Assembly: GCA_025454875.1 (NCBI GenBank)
Contig: JALONP010000006.1
Location: 60,357-124,356 of the forward strand
DNA from: Bacteroidia bacterium
GTDB lineage: Bacteria; Bacteroidota; Bacteroidia; UKL13-3
Reading direction: 5' to 3'
Length of the DNA stretch: 64,000 bases
Shown here: positions 18,605-27,041 of the stretch, piece by piece
How positions within the stretch are numbered: the first letter of the stretch is position 1
How the letters are laid out: each line of letters opens with the position of its first letter
The notes under the pieces: generated by a model
Databases searched by the model: none
Told to the model about the DNA's origin: nothing
What the model saw: the letters and a program-made list of their open reading frames with translations, nothing else
Program-made: the position numbers and the translations under genes

Positions 18605-19566
18605 TAAGTGTAAATAGCGTGAACAATTTGCATATACAATGGAATTCCAATGGTAACATTAAATGGAAATGCAATAGCCAATGCGGCCGTTAAATAATAA
18701 CCTGGGTTTGCTTGAGGCAAAGCAATCCGAATGGCTGCTGGGGCAGCAATATAACTTGCACTCGCGCTTAATATAGAAAACAAAATTGCTCCTCCTTCTG
18801 ACAAACCCGACAAATATGCCAAAAACGCACCTAATACGGCATTTACAATGGGTATGCAAATACCAAAAGCTACCAACTTAAATCCAACTTTGCGTATATC
18901 ACCAACCCTGCGTCCTGCAACCAAACCAACCTCCAACAAAAACAAACACAAGATTCCTTTGAAAGGTGCATCAAACAAAGGCGATACCTGCTCAAATCCT
19001 TTTTTACCCGTTAATAAGCCAATGGCAATACCTCCTAATAGCAACATAATGCCTTTACCAGTGAGCAGTTCATGTAAAACTTGTTTGGTGCTCTCTTTAT
19101 CTGTGCTGGTGTATTTACTGGCAATATACAAAGAGATTAATACTGCTGGCACTTCCATAATGGCAAGCATAGCAGGCATAAATCCTTCATACGAAATTCC
19201 TGCACTATCCAAATACGACAAACACTGGCTAAAGGTAACGGCAGATACTGACCCAAAATGTGCAGCCAGTGCTGCTGCATTAATTGCATCAAACTTACCC
19301 AACCTAAACAGGGCGGCAAATACCCAAAGTGGTATCACAATACAAATAGCAATTGCAGCCAATCCGGGCTTGTAAAAGTCAACAATTGATGCTTGCGATA
19401 ACTTCATCCCACCTTTGAGTCCAATGGCGAACAACAGGTAAATGGTAAGTCCAAGGTACATACCATCTGGAAACTTCAAATCACTTTTAACTAAGGTGGC
19501 CAGTACTCCCAGAGCAAAGGCTAAAACCATGGGTGATGTTAAACTCGAAATAAATACGTCTGCCAT
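18604..19566 (-). CDS. sbtA: Sodium-dependent bicarbonate transporter SbtA family
   Basis: 320 residues from ATG 19566; an in-frame ATG five codons upstream is less likely. About ten TM helices. SLTSPMVLAFALGVLATLVK SDLKFP at the N-terminus, the LLFAIGLKGG segment and the inverted-repeat organisation are those of SbtA (DUF897), the Na+/HCO3- symporter of cyanobacteria. Its stop overlaps the start of the PII-like partner. In a heterotroph it could supply bicarbonate for carboxylases, which is inference. creD lies upstream in the same direction with a gap of about 44 bp. Confidence 0.88.
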   Translation of the reverse strand: MADVFISSLTSPMVLAFALGVLATLVKSDLKFPDGMYLGLTIYLLFAIGLKGGMKLSQASIVDFYKPGLAAIAICIVIPLWVFAALFRLGKFDAINAAALAAHFGSVSAVTFSQCLSYLDSAGISYEGFMPAMLAIMEVPAVLISLYIASKYTSTDKESTKQVLHELLTGKGIMLLLGGIAIGLLTGKKGFEQVSPLFDAPFKGILCLFLLEVGLVAGRRVGDIRKVGFKLVAFGICIPIVNAVLGAFLAYLSGLSEGGAILFSILSASASYIAAPAAIRIALPQANPGYYLTAALAIAFPFNVTIGIPLYMQIVHAIYT

Positions 19567-19610
19567 AAGTGTGTAACACAAACATACAGCCTTTTGGCAT
19601 TAAGCGCACA

Positions 19611-20957
19611 TTAAATATCCGATTTGGATTTACTTTTCGAATCATCCATATGAATAGCGTACCAATCTATTTTGCGTGAGTAATACATCACAATTGCTAA
19701 AATCACAAAGATACCAATACTGCCAATAATCAATGCATAATCTTGCAATTGTATAACCACAAATATAAATCCATACAAAATCGTTAGGATTCCAACTAAC
19801 AACATCGTTAATGGGTTCGATTTAAGAATGGCCCTACTGTAGCCTCCAATCAACAACAATGTTGCTATTGCAGCAATTGCAAACGCACCATTAAAAAATA
19901 CATGCTCTGAAATAGACACCAACAAAGTGTAAAAAGCAATCAATGCTATACCTACTAAAATGTATTGAATTGGATGGATATACGTTTGTTGAAGCACCTC
20001 AATAAAAAAGAAAACCAAGAACGTAAACCCAATAAAAAGAATGGCGTACTTAATGGCACGTTCCGCTTTTTGGTAATTGTCAACTGGTACAATTAAATCA
20101 ATGCCAAATGCCGATGATGGCACTGAGTATTTACTGCCTGTCCATACCTGCGGATAATTACGGTTCAGGTGTAAGATATTCCAGTTAGCTGTAAATCCTG
20201 AATCAGCAACCGTGCGCTTATCTGGTAAAAATGCACCATTAAAACTTGGATTGGCCCAACCCGAAACAATACCCACATCTGTTACTTTACCTACAGGAGT
20301 AAAATACAACAATTGGCTTCCTTTAACCGATAGCTTAAACTCACATGAATAGGTTTGCGAATCGATGGCTGCTGCTAATGGAACGTGTGCATTAATACCC
20401 GACCTTGCAATATCGGGTGATGTAATGCCTGGATTAAACAATACTTGCTGCCCGTTCCAGTTTACGGTTACTTGCTCTTCAATGCCCCGTAAGTCATCTA
20501 TGCCTAAAATTAATTCTGCCTTGTCAAATTGTATCTGTTGAATAGGGATATCTAACCCTGCCAATAATTGCGCATCAAAAGATGCTTTCACATTAAGCGA
20601 AGCATTATATACCACAATCTCATAAATTCCACGTTTGCGCTTTTCCGGATTTACTGCCCCATTGCACGCTAAAAGGGTTGGCAATAAGTAAATATAATCC
20701 AATGTTTGCACCCACCTCACAACAGAATCTTTAGGATTTATTTCTTTACTATAGCGGGTAAATGGGATTGCCAAAACAGGACCAGTTAAGGTTTGCTGAC
20801 CAGCCCATTTTGAACTCACTTCACTTATTGCCTCATTTTGCACAGTTTGCCTTTCGTAAATCAAACTGCGAATCATGCTGGTAGGGATGAGTAATAACAA
20901 AGAAACAAATAAGATAACACCTATCTTAAGGTAGATATTGGTTTTGAAAGTTTGCAT
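19611..20957 (-). CDS. creD: Inner membrane protein CreD family
   Basis: 448 residues. The N-terminal TM (about 11-28) is followed by SLIYERQTVQNEAISEVSSK and GQQTLTGPVLAIPFTRY, the conserved CreD opening. A periplasmic beta-rich section follows, and then five to six TM helices from about residue 305 to 430. CreD is induced by CreBC in enterobacteria and affects envelope integrity; in Bacteroidota the family is widespread but its role is not known. No CreBC genes are nearby. Length is close to the family norm. Confidence 0.92.
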   Translation of the reverse strand: MQTFKTNIYLKIGVILFVSLLLLIPTSMIRSLIYERQTVQNEAISEVSSKWAGQQTLTGPVLAIPFTRYSKEINPKDSVVRWVQTLDYIYLLPTLLACNGAVNPEKRKRGIYEIVVYNASLNVKASFDAQLLAGLDIPIQQIQFDKAELILGIDDLRGIEEQVTVNWNGQQVLFNPGITSPDIARSGINAHVPLAAAIDSQTYSCEFKLSVKGSQLLYFTPVGKVTDVGIVSGWANPSFNGAFLPDKRTVADSGFTANWNILHLNRNYPQVWTGSKYSVPSSAFGIDLIVPVDNYQKAERAIKYAILFIGFTFLVFFFIEVLQQTYIHPIQYILVGIALIAFYTLLVSISEHVFFNGAFAIAAIATLLLIGGYSRAILKSNPLTMLLVGILTILYGFIFVVIQLQDYALIIGSIGIFVILAIVMYYSRKIDWYAIHMDDSKSKSKSDI

Positions 20958-21025
20958 AGGTTTGGTTTTGTGTAGCTAAACGAAAATAGCAAGTAATTTG
21001 TATGAATGATTGATTTAATAAATTC

Positions 21026-22462
21026 TTAATCGGGTTTAGGGGTTGCTTTGTAAATGCAAAAATGGTCGTTGTCTACTATTTTGGGATAACCATTCATGCT
21101 GACCTCGGTGCCAAAACAGCGTTTAAGAATAACGATGTATTTAAGCCCTTTTGATTTCAGCTCGTCAATATAATTGGGATCCAGCACTTTTTCATTTGTA
21201 TTAATCCAACCTTTACGGTGGGCAAAATACATGGGTGTTGGATACTCGCCACTGTTGATTAAAATTAAATCGGTTCGTTCTGAAAATTGGTCAAGCGCGG
21301 TTTCCAGCTTCATGCAATTTTGGTAATTTTCATGAATGCGAAAATCATGTTGCTGGGCGGCAATCCCTTCAATTGCAATGGCCAAAATAATCCATCCTTT
21401 TACCTGAATAGATTGGATAATTTGCAGTCCATAAGCAGCCAAAAGTGCCATCACAGGTACAAATGGAATCATATAATACCCGTGGTGTGTGAAGGTGAAT
21501 CCTGCCTTAAGCATAATTAGTAAAAATGGAACAAACGATAGTGTTGCAATCAGCATCATTTGCTTATCGCGCTTTCGAACCATCACCACCAATCCCGTAA
21601 TACATGCCAAAAATCCGATATACTTTAAAGCAATATCGTAAAAGTTATGCAAGGCATCTTGGTAATGCAAAATGATTTCGGCAATTCCAATACGGATACT
21701 TTTACCCATAAAAAAATGCCAAAAACCATAAGTGGAAACCAAATATGGAACCCAATAAAAGTACCACCATACCACAGGCAGTAAAGCAAAGGCAGTTGCT
21801 GCTGCAAACAACCACTTTCTACTTACAGGTATTTCCTTATTAAAATAAAATGCAACCAATATGGGCAACAAACAACCAGAAGGCAATTTCGACAACACAC
21901 CAAAAGCCAGGAGTAGCATATAACAGAGTAATTGAATCCAATTATTTTTTGTTGCTTCGAGGTAGTTGGTTCCAACATACAATGCCATCAAAACCAACGA
22001 CATTGAAAACGTATCTGGCATTATTTTACGTGAATACGAAAACCAAACCGAAACGGCTAATATCAGGGTAGCATTAAACGCTATTGGATGCAAAAAATAT
22101 TTGCGCACCAAAAGGTAAAAAAACCAAAGTCCAACACTTGAAAAAAGTAAATTAATCAAACGACCATACCAATGCTCATAACCAAATATGGCAGAGGCAA
22201 AGTAAATAAGGTAATTAAGCACCGGAAATTCCATTCCAGTTATTCCTGTTTTTTCCCCAGCAAAATCAATTCGTGGATAGAGCATGTTTGCATCGGTTTC
22301 TATAAAATTACGCGCTACCATGGTAACGGTGGTTTGCCTCCAGTTATGACTTACCTCCAATGGTGGGTTGGTTATTCCAATTAATCGAATTGTAAAAAAT
22401 AAGTAAATGAAGAACCGAATATCCGTAAGCAAAGCCTTTACATTCTTTAGATTTAACTGCAT
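21026..22462 (-). CDS. Glycosyltransferase family 39 membrane protein (PMT/ArnT-like)
   Basis: 478 residues, about 11 TM helices. The first loop has HNWRQTTVTMVARNF with acidic and basic residues of the type seen in GT39 enzymes, and the second loop GMEFPVLNYLIYFASAIFGYE HWYGR is the family's conserved segment. Such enzymes transfer sugars from polyprenyl phosphates to lipids or proteins on the outside of the inner membrane. The acceptor is unknown. The leader carries a terminator-like hairpin (separate entry). The C-terminal ~90 residues are soluble. Confidence 0.85.
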   Translation of the reverse strand: MQLNLKNVKALLTDIRFFIYLFFTIRLIGITNPPLEVSHNWRQTTVTMVARNFIETDANMLYPRIDFAGEKTGITGMEFPVLNYLIYFASAIFGYEHWYGRLINLLFSSVGLWFFYLLVRKYFLHPIAFNATLILAVSVWFSYSRKIMPDTFSMSLVLMALYVGTNYLEATKNNWIQLLCYMLLLAFGVLSKLPSGCLLPILVAFYFNKEIPVSRKWLFAAATAFALLPVVWWYFYWVPYLVSTYGFWHFFMGKSIRIGIAEIILHYQDALHNFYDIALKYIGFLACITGLVVMVRKRDKQMMLIATLSFVPFLLIMLKAGFTFTHHGYYMIPFVPVMALLAAYGLQIIQSIQVKGWIILAIAIEGIAAQQHDFRIHENYQNCMKLETALDQFSERTDLILINSGEYPTPMYFAHRKGWINTNEKVLDPNYIDELKSKGLKYIVILKRCFGTEVSMNGYPKIVDNDHFCIYKATPKPD

Positions 22463-22489
22463 GATTTTAAACTAACTAAACACATAAAA

Positions 22490-22519
22490 AGCCTTTTGCA
22501 TCAGGCATATCAAAAGGCT
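22490..22519 (-). terminator. Terminator-like hairpin in the leader of the GT39 gene
   Basis: Arms AGCCTTTTG (22490-22498) and CAAAAGGCT (22511-22519) form a 9-bp stem with a 12-nt loop. Read on the minus strand, the stem is followed by TTTTT and then, 23 bp later, by the GT39 start codon. It could be an attenuator or the leftover terminator of a lost upstream gene; on the plus strand it lies before the 22593 gene without a U-tract. Confidence 0.5.
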
Positions 22520-22592
22520 AAATGCTAAACTAAAGTGAAGGTATCTTGTTTTATCGATATCACCAATAAACCACTCTTTAATTAAAAAATTT

Positions 22593-23213
22593 ATGAAGAA
22601 AAACAGCATACACACCTTAGTCCTTGCATTGCTTACACTTACATACATTCATACAGATGCGCAAAACACTAACGAAGCCAAAACACTATTTGGTAGTGGT
22701 AACCCAATAAATACAAAGAATATAGGCTTTTTCATTGCTCCAAGTTACGGCTTTACCCAAATGGATGGGACAATGGCATCACTACTAGCTATCAGAGGAG
22801 GAATCAATATTAAAGATCAATTTTCTATTGGTTCATTTTTGAATACATCACTTAATGAGATCAATCCGCAAAGCGAAATTCTAACAAATGTATATATGGA
22901 TTACTGGTCTGTAGGCGGTTTTATAGAGTATACGCTACTAGCCAAAAAGGTATTTCACGTAACTTTTCCCTTGTATATTGGATATGGCGAAGTGGAAATG
23001 GATAACCAAATAGGAGAAGCAGAACTTGGAGAAGCCAATTTTGCGCAAATAGAACCTTCTGCACTACTAGAGGTTAATTTACACAAACATGTTCGTTTTA
23101 ATCTTGGCGCTGGTTATCGATTTGTAGGTAAAATGAATTACAGAAACCTTAATGAGTCAGATATTTCAGGAGTTACCGGATATGTAGGATTAAAATTCGG
23201 TTTGTTCAAGTAA
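22593..23213 (+). CDS. Outer-membrane beta-barrel-like hypothetical protein
   Basis: 206 residues with a signal peptide (about 1-23, ending TDAQ). The mature part alternates short beta strands (IGFFIAPSYGFTQMDG, FSIGSFLNTSLNE, VGGFIEYTLLAKKVFHVTFP, FNLGAGYRFVG) and ends in GYVGLKFGLFK with a terminal aromatic-basic strand, as in small outer-membrane barrels. Acidic loop GEVEMDNQIGEAELGEA. No enzyme motif. It stands alone between the GT39 gene (divergent) and ssb. Confidence 0.78.
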   Translation: MKKNSIHTLVLALLTLTYIHTDAQNTNEAKTLFGSGNPINTKNIGFFIAPSYGFTQMDGTMASLLAIRGGINIKDQFSIGSFLNTSLNEINPQSEILTNVYMDYWSVGGFIEYTLLAKKVFHVTFPLYIGYGEVEMDNQIGEAELGEANFAQIEPSALLEVNLHKHVRFNLGAGYRFVGKMNYRNLNESDISGVTGYVGLKFGLFK

Positions 23214-23623
23214 ACTAAATATGCAGTACCGACCGTTTAAGTAAGTAAACGAGTATACAAGATATTTCAATGGTACTGAGTTACTCATTCTAAATAAATC
23301 TAACTACTTTAAGTGGATCAAAACTAGGATTCACCCTATAGTATTTGCTGATTTACTTAAACTAAAAAGTCTAATACAACCACCTATTTATTGAAACTAA
23401 ACTGGAACCAGTCAACCATCTACCCGATTACAAACGGTTATTGTCGTAAATAGCCGTTAAATGAACGGCTACTCAAGCTGCCTTATATGAATTTCGTTTT
23501 CGAGTTGGCATCACTGCCATTCCGGTCCTTTCATTGCTGCGTTCGGTGCTTCCGGAGGCAATTCGAGACAAAGAGTGCGAAGACTGTAATTTTTTATTTT
23601 TTCATTTATTAATTCATCAAATC
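23214..23623. other. 410-bp intergenic region before ssb with alternative hairpins
   Basis: No convincing gene. Three segments can pair in two exclusive ways: AACGGTTATT (23433-23442) with AATAGCCGTT (23449-23458, one wobble), or TAGCCGTT (23451-23458) with AACGGCTA (23464-23471, perfect 8 bp, 5-nt loop). No U-tract follows. An upstream extension of the ssb frame to 23534 exists but lacks family similarity and is taken as leader. Confidence 0.45.
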
Positions 23624-23959
23624 ATGAATTTACGTAACAATGTTCGCCTGATTGGCCATTTAGGACAAAACCCCGATGTTAAAGAATTAAACGGAGGCAA
23701 AAAAATGGCAAAGTTCTCATTAGCCACCTCTGAGTCGTACCGCGATGACAAGGGTGACCGAATTTCAGAAACCCAATGGCACAATCTAATTGCCTGGGGT
23801 AAAACTGCTGAAATTGCTTCCAAATTTTTATCCAAAGGACGTGAAGTTGCCATTGAAGGCAAATTAAGTTCACGCTCTTATACCGATAAAGAAGGAAACA
23901 AACGGTACACTACTGAAGTTGTAGTAAACGAAATTTTACTCATCGGTAAAAAGGACTAA
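23624..23959 (+). CDS. ssb: Single-stranded DNA-binding protein
   Basis: 111 residues from ATG 23624; the frame opens 90 bp earlier but homology starts with MNLRNNVRLIGHLGQNP. A single OB fold is complete: FSLATSESYRDDKGDRISETQWH (DNA-contact loop with W), LIAWGKTAEIASKFLSKGREVAIEGKLSSRSYTDKEGN is split over strands 3-5, and it ends EILLIGKKD. It lacks the long Pro/Gly linker and acidic DDDIPF tail of housekeeping SSBs, so it is a short paralogue type common in Bacteroidota. A strong terminator follows at 23984. Confidence 0.92.
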   Translation: MNLRNNVRLIGHLGQNPDVKELNGGKKMAKFSLATSESYRDDKGDRISETQWHNLIAWGKTAEIASKFLSKGREVAIEGKLSSRSYTDKEGNKRYTTEVVVNEILLIGKKD

Positions 23960-23983
23960 CCACCCGTTTGTGGTCTCCTGCTC

Positions 23984-24014
23984 AACAGCACCTGGTAACA
24001 GGTGCTGTTTTTGT
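23984..24014 (+). terminator. Rho-independent terminator of ssb
   Basis: Arms AACAGCACCTG (23984-23994) and CAGGTGCTGTT (23999-24009), an 11-bp perfect stem with loop GTAA, followed by TTTTG. It lies 25 bp after the ssb stop. Confidence 0.9.
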
Positions 24015-24032
24015 TTTACACATTTATATTAT

Positions 24033-24069
24033 CACTTCGAGTAGAGCCGCAGTCTTGTCTCAAGAAGTG
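24033..24069. repeat. Dispersed 37-bp hairpin repeat, copy 1
   Basis: Imperfect inverted repeat beginning CACTTCGAGTAGAG and ending CAAGAAGTG, the most diverged of three copies (others at 24347 and 43140). The inner arms are GAG-C and GTCT. It is followed by TGGGTGGATGATTAGACATT and GGCAGT, which also follow the 43140 copy, so the mobile or duplicated unit is about 65 bp. Confidence 0.75.
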
Positions 24070-24141
24070 TTGGGTGGATGATTAGACATTTGGCAGTAGG
24101 CAGTGGTGATTGGGTTTATTCCTTTCACTATGCATTAACGG

Positions 24142-24317
24142 TCCCGATGCCTATCGGGAGTCGCTGCGGTTAAAAATGCCACTCCCGCTTGCTATCAGGA
24201 TACGCAGATGTTCGCAGAATTTTTAGCCGCCCCGATAGCGATCGGGATACGCTGATTTATTTTTTCGTGGTGAACGCTGTGGTTAAAGAAAAGCGCCACT
24301 CCCGATAGCTATCGGGA
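24142..24317. repeat. Cluster of REP-like palindromes built on TCCCGATAGCTATCGGGA
   Basis: Copies: 24142-24159 (TCCCGATGCCTATCGGGA), about 24183-24200 (degenerate), about 24230-24247 (CCCCGATAGCGATCGGGA) and 24300-24317 (perfect 18-bp palindrome). Between them the text CGCTG-GGTTAAA...GCCACTCCCG recurs, so larger units were duplicated. No ORF. The whole stretch 24015-24514 holds only these repeats and the two 37-bp repeats. Confidence 0.75.
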
Positions 24318-24346
24318 TAAACAGATTTATTTGATGATGTAACCGT

Positions 24347-24383
24347 CACTTCGAGTAGAGACGCAGTCTCGTATCGAGAAGTG
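24347..24383. repeat. Dispersed 37-bp hairpin repeat, copy 2
   Basis: Outer arms CACTTCGAG / CGAGAAGTG and inner arms GAGAC / GTCTC around GCA. Identical over all 37 bp to the copy at 43140, with the preceding AACCGT also shared. It is followed by a C-rich/G-rich short inverted stretch (CCCCTCCC...GGAGGGG, 24425-24448) that may terminate transcription. Confidence 0.85.
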
Positions 24384-24514
24384 GTGGTTAGTGAAAATGC
24401 GAACAATACCTGCTCCTTCAAAAAAGCCCCTCCCTTTTACAGGAGGGGCAAACCTATGAAACAAATCCAACCCATGAGGTTAGTTAGGTTGGAATAAGGT
24501 AATCAACCAAACCT

Positions 24515-24712
24515 TTATTCTTGATGTTGGCCGCTGTAGGGTTTATATAACTTCTTTAATGCATAACCTATACCAAGTAATAAAAGTCCGCCTAATCCTC
24601 CATCCACTGGAAGTTCAGGGTCTGAATCAATAAAATCACCTGGTGGATCTTGAGCAAAACAGGTGGCAATTGAGTAAATGAACAACACAGTTAACCAAAA
24701 AAACTTTTGCAT
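24515..24712 (-). CDS. Small secreted protein with C-terminal PVDGG/TM tail
   Basis: 65 residues from ATG 24712, which gives a clean signal peptide (MQKFFWLTVLFIYSIATCFA-Q). An upstream ATG at 24760 overlaps the cupin stop (ATGA) and could be used for coupled translation, adding 16 residues. The mature part DPPGDFIDSDPELPVDGG is followed by a hydrophobic glycine-rich segment and a Lys-containing end (YALKKLYK). Such short proteins with a PVDGG-hydrophobic-basic tail are common in Bacteroidota and resemble a membrane-sorting signal; function unknown. Last gene of the six-gene operon. Confidence 0.75.
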   Translation of the reverse strand: MQKFFWLTVLFIYSIATCFAQDPPGDFIDSDPELPVDGGLGGLLLLGIGYALKKLYKPYSGQHQE

Positions 24713-24756
24713 ACGGTTTGAGCAAATCCACTTACAACTATACTTACTCGTTAAAA

Positions 24757-25353
24757 TCATAAAACATTCTTTGGTTTAAAAGTGAACAATGCTGTTAATA
24801 GTTTAGAGAGTTTAAAGGATTGGTATTCGAACCATGCTTTTACAAAAGAAGTCCACCGAATACAGTCAAATTGAATGGCACTTGGAAACCTGCGTGCCAG
24901 TTCTTGTAATTGTTTTTTGGTTGGCAGACCACCCTTATTGTAGGCAAACTTCTCTGACTCTACACATTGAAAGAAGAATTTCATATAGTCAACATATTCT
25001 TTCGACACTTCATAAGTAACCACAACACACAAATGCCAATCACTGTTAAATGGATCAATATGCACCGTATTGGCTGGTATGCAAAAAACATCGCCTTCTT
25101 TGGCCTTAAACTTTTGGTTTTCGATATAATAGGTTGCCTCGCCTTTTAGCACCTTATAATATATCGTATCATTCGGATGTTTATGCGCAGCCATATAACC
25201 ACTCCCTTGCCAAAACAAGCTATGCTTTAAATAAGCTGAGTAACCTGAACTAAATACCTCCAACCACTCCCCCCTGTATGAGTTACTGTAGAACAACGAA
25301 GGTTTCTCCCCTTCAATATACTCAATACTGCTGTACGAAATATCTACTTTCAT
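24757..25353 (-). CDS. Cupin domain-containing protein
   Basis: 198 residues. The cupin core is clear: HKHPNDTIYYKVLKGEATYYIE (motif 1 with His residues, about 57-78), FKAKEGDVFCIPANTVHID (motif 2, about 84-102), in a single beta-barrel. After it comes a helical C-terminal section (about 115-198) without a recognisable HTH, so an AraC-type regulator is not supported. No signal peptide. It lies 1 bp after the beta-barrel/SPOR gene and overlaps the small secreted gene, so it is firmly inside the operon. It could bind a small molecule or metal. Confidence 0.82.
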   Translation of the reverse strand: MKVDISYSSIEYIEGEKPSLFYSNSYRGEWLEVFSSGYSAYLKHSLFWQGSGYMAAHKHPNDTIYYKVLKGEATYYIENQKFKAKEGDVFCIPANTVHIDPFNSDWHLCVVVTYEVSKEYVDYMKFFFQCVESEKFAYNKGGLPTKKQLQELARRFPSAIQFDCIRWTSFVKAWFEYQSFKLSKLLTALFTFKPKNVL

Positions 25354-25354
25354 C

Positions 25355-26608
25355 TTATTTCTTTTTATAAATCCATGCGGTTTGTTCCAGTTCGCCCCTT
25401 ACCAATTGCAAGTTTTTGAGGGCATTGCCAAATACATCAGACGAGTAATTGCAAACCCGAACCTTGGTTGAATTTTTATTACCCGAAATCAGGTACAAAT
25501 TGTATTCTGGATGATCTTTAATAAACTGTATAGCCTTATCAATATCATAAACAGAGTAAGTGGCAACAACTACATTATAAGTATTACCTGCCAATATTGG
25601 AAACCTTGTTACCTCGTTATTGGCGTTTGCAAAGTATGCCTTTAGTGGCAACATGCTGGAATCTTGAAGACTGTCTTGTAACTTTAATCGCATTGAGTCA
25701 CGGTACAAGTATGTTGCATAAAATACAGAATCAAGCTTCATTTGTGATTTTAAGATACCCGCTACTGAATCTTGTTGGGCAACCATTCTGTTCAAAATGG
25801 CGGCAATATCCAATAGTGTTTTTTCGCTATATGGCTGCGCACTGTTTGAGCCATTGCCATTGGTAACAGCAGCACCGCTACTAGCGCGATTGTAAACAGG
25901 AGGAGCAGTAGGGAAATCATCTGTATTTTCTCTTTCATATTGTGTTTGGTAATTAGGTTTTGGTTGTTGCCGAATAAAGCGGTAGGTTATCCCTACTGAT
26001 GGGGTTAAGAACCAATCATAACGGTGATTAGTAGGTGTTGTATTGATCCCATCAAGGTATTTTGTTTGCGAGAAATTGCCCACCACGGCAGCATTAACCG
26101 AGATTTTTTTGGACACATCAACGCGAAGTTCCGTTCCAAGGGTGTTCATCCAAAAGCGTTTGTTAAATGATTTAGATCCACTGCCTAACCTTACAGCAGT
26201 AATATCACTAAACAAGTACCCTCCACCCACATGCAGGTATAAACCAATATTGGATAAAAAATGAGACTCGGTAAATTGAAGCACATTAAAGCCCAAACTC
26301 CCATTAAACTGGGTATAGGTATTTGAAAACGTAGTAAAACCATAGTTTTCGGCAGGCACAAAATTACCCCTAAACGACCCTGAATTGACTTGCGCCTTGG
26401 CCAAAAAACCAGATCCCAAATAATACTCTGTTCCGATGCGCAATCCTAAAAACGGATCGCCATTGCCTCCAAAATAAGGAATACTGTATTGCAAATCGGT
26501 ATTTACTGCAAAGGCAGAAGTACTGGTATACTTTTGAGCCAATCCTTTAGTTGCATACAAGTTAATAATCAGTAAGAGTAAACAATAGGTGAGCACTTGA
26601 TTTTTCAT
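25355..26608 (-). CDS. Outer-membrane beta-barrel protein with SPOR-like C-terminus
   Basis: 417 residues. Signal peptide about 1-24 (ends KGLAQ). Residues ~30-215 alternate beta strands with aromatic belts (LGLRIGTEYYLGSG, YLHVGGGYLFSDI, WFLTPSVGITYRF), typical of an outer-membrane barrel. A low-complexity linker (about 218-265) and a coiled stretch (LLDIAAILNRMVAQQDSVAG) follow. The last ~75 residues (YNVVVATYSVYDIDKAIQFI ... KVRVCNYSSDVFGNALKNL) have SPOR-domain pattern, which would bind denuded peptidoglycan. This combination could tie the outer membrane to the wall near the giant surface protein. SPOR assignment is by pattern only. Confidence 0.75.
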   Translation of the reverse strand: MKNQVLTYCLLLLIINLYATKGLAQKYTSTSAFAVNTDLQYSIPYFGGNGDPFLGLRIGTEYYLGSGFLAKAQVNSGSFRGNFVPAENYGFTTFSNTYTQFNGSLGFNVLQFTESHFLSNIGLYLHVGGGYLFSDITAVRLGSGSKSFNKRFWMNTLGTELRVDVSKKISVNAAVVGNFSQTKYLDGINTTPTNHRYDWFLTPSVGITYRFIRQQPKPNYQTQYERENTDDFPTAPPVYNRASSGAAVTNGNGSNSAQPYSEKTLLDIAAILNRMVAQQDSVAGILKSQMKLDSVFYATYLYRDSMRLKLQDSLQDSSMLPLKAYFANANNEVTRFPILAGNTYNVVVATYSVYDIDKAIQFIKDHPEYNLYLISGNKNSTKVRVCNYSSDVFGNALKNLQLVRGELEQTAWIYKKK

Positions 26609-26627
26609 ATGTATTGTGATGTTATTG

Positions 26628-27041
26628 TTACCACTCCATAAAAGTGAAGTAGTGTGTTGTTCCGTTTAATTTTATCCTTAGTATCTCGCCTGATTTTGGA
26701 AGGTTGGTTTCTGGAAAAGCGAAAAACATTTCTTGTATAGGTTTATTTAGTTTTTCTCGCATCACAAACTCCTTAAACACACCTTGCTTATCATGAATCG
26801 AAATCTCAATTAGATCGACCCAAAATTTGCTTTCTACAAAAAGAAACCTCCCTTCTGTACCTTGTTCAATTCGGGCTGTAATCAAGTTCACAGTATCAAG
26901 TTGTTCCTCAGGGTCTTCTGTATACATCAGATTTGATGTAACACTGGCTAATGAGTAATTGACATGGCTAACCGGAATATCCTGACCATAAGCCAAAGCC
27001 ATCAAATGGCATAAGAGTAATGTACTGAATAAACGTTTCAT
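26628..27041 (-). CDS. Small secreted hypothetical protein
   Basis: 137 residues. Signal peptide about 1-19 (ends ALAYGQ). The mature part looks like one beta-sandwich (LITARIEQGTEGRFLFVESKF, VDLIEISIHDKQG, ILRIKLNGTTHYFTF) and is not assigned to a family. Its start codon overlaps the stop of the gene before it (27038..27334). Predicted periplasmic or surface accessory protein of the giant-protein operon. Confidence 0.72.
   Translation of the reverse strand: MKRLFSTLLLCHLMALAYGQDIPVSHVNYSLASVTSNLMYTEDPEEQLDTVNLITARIEQGTEGRFLFVESKFWVDLIEISIHDKQGVFKEFVMREKLNKPIQEMFFAFPETNLPKSGEILRIKLNGTTHYFTFMEW

Noticed and set aside
23534..23623. N-terminal extension of SSB
   Set aside because: The 30 extra residues do not resemble SSB and the ATG at 23624 begins exactly at the OB-fold homology.
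24757..25353. AraC-type regulator
   Set aside because: The cupin half is clear but the C-terminal half shows no helix-turn-helix pattern and is too short for an AraC domain.
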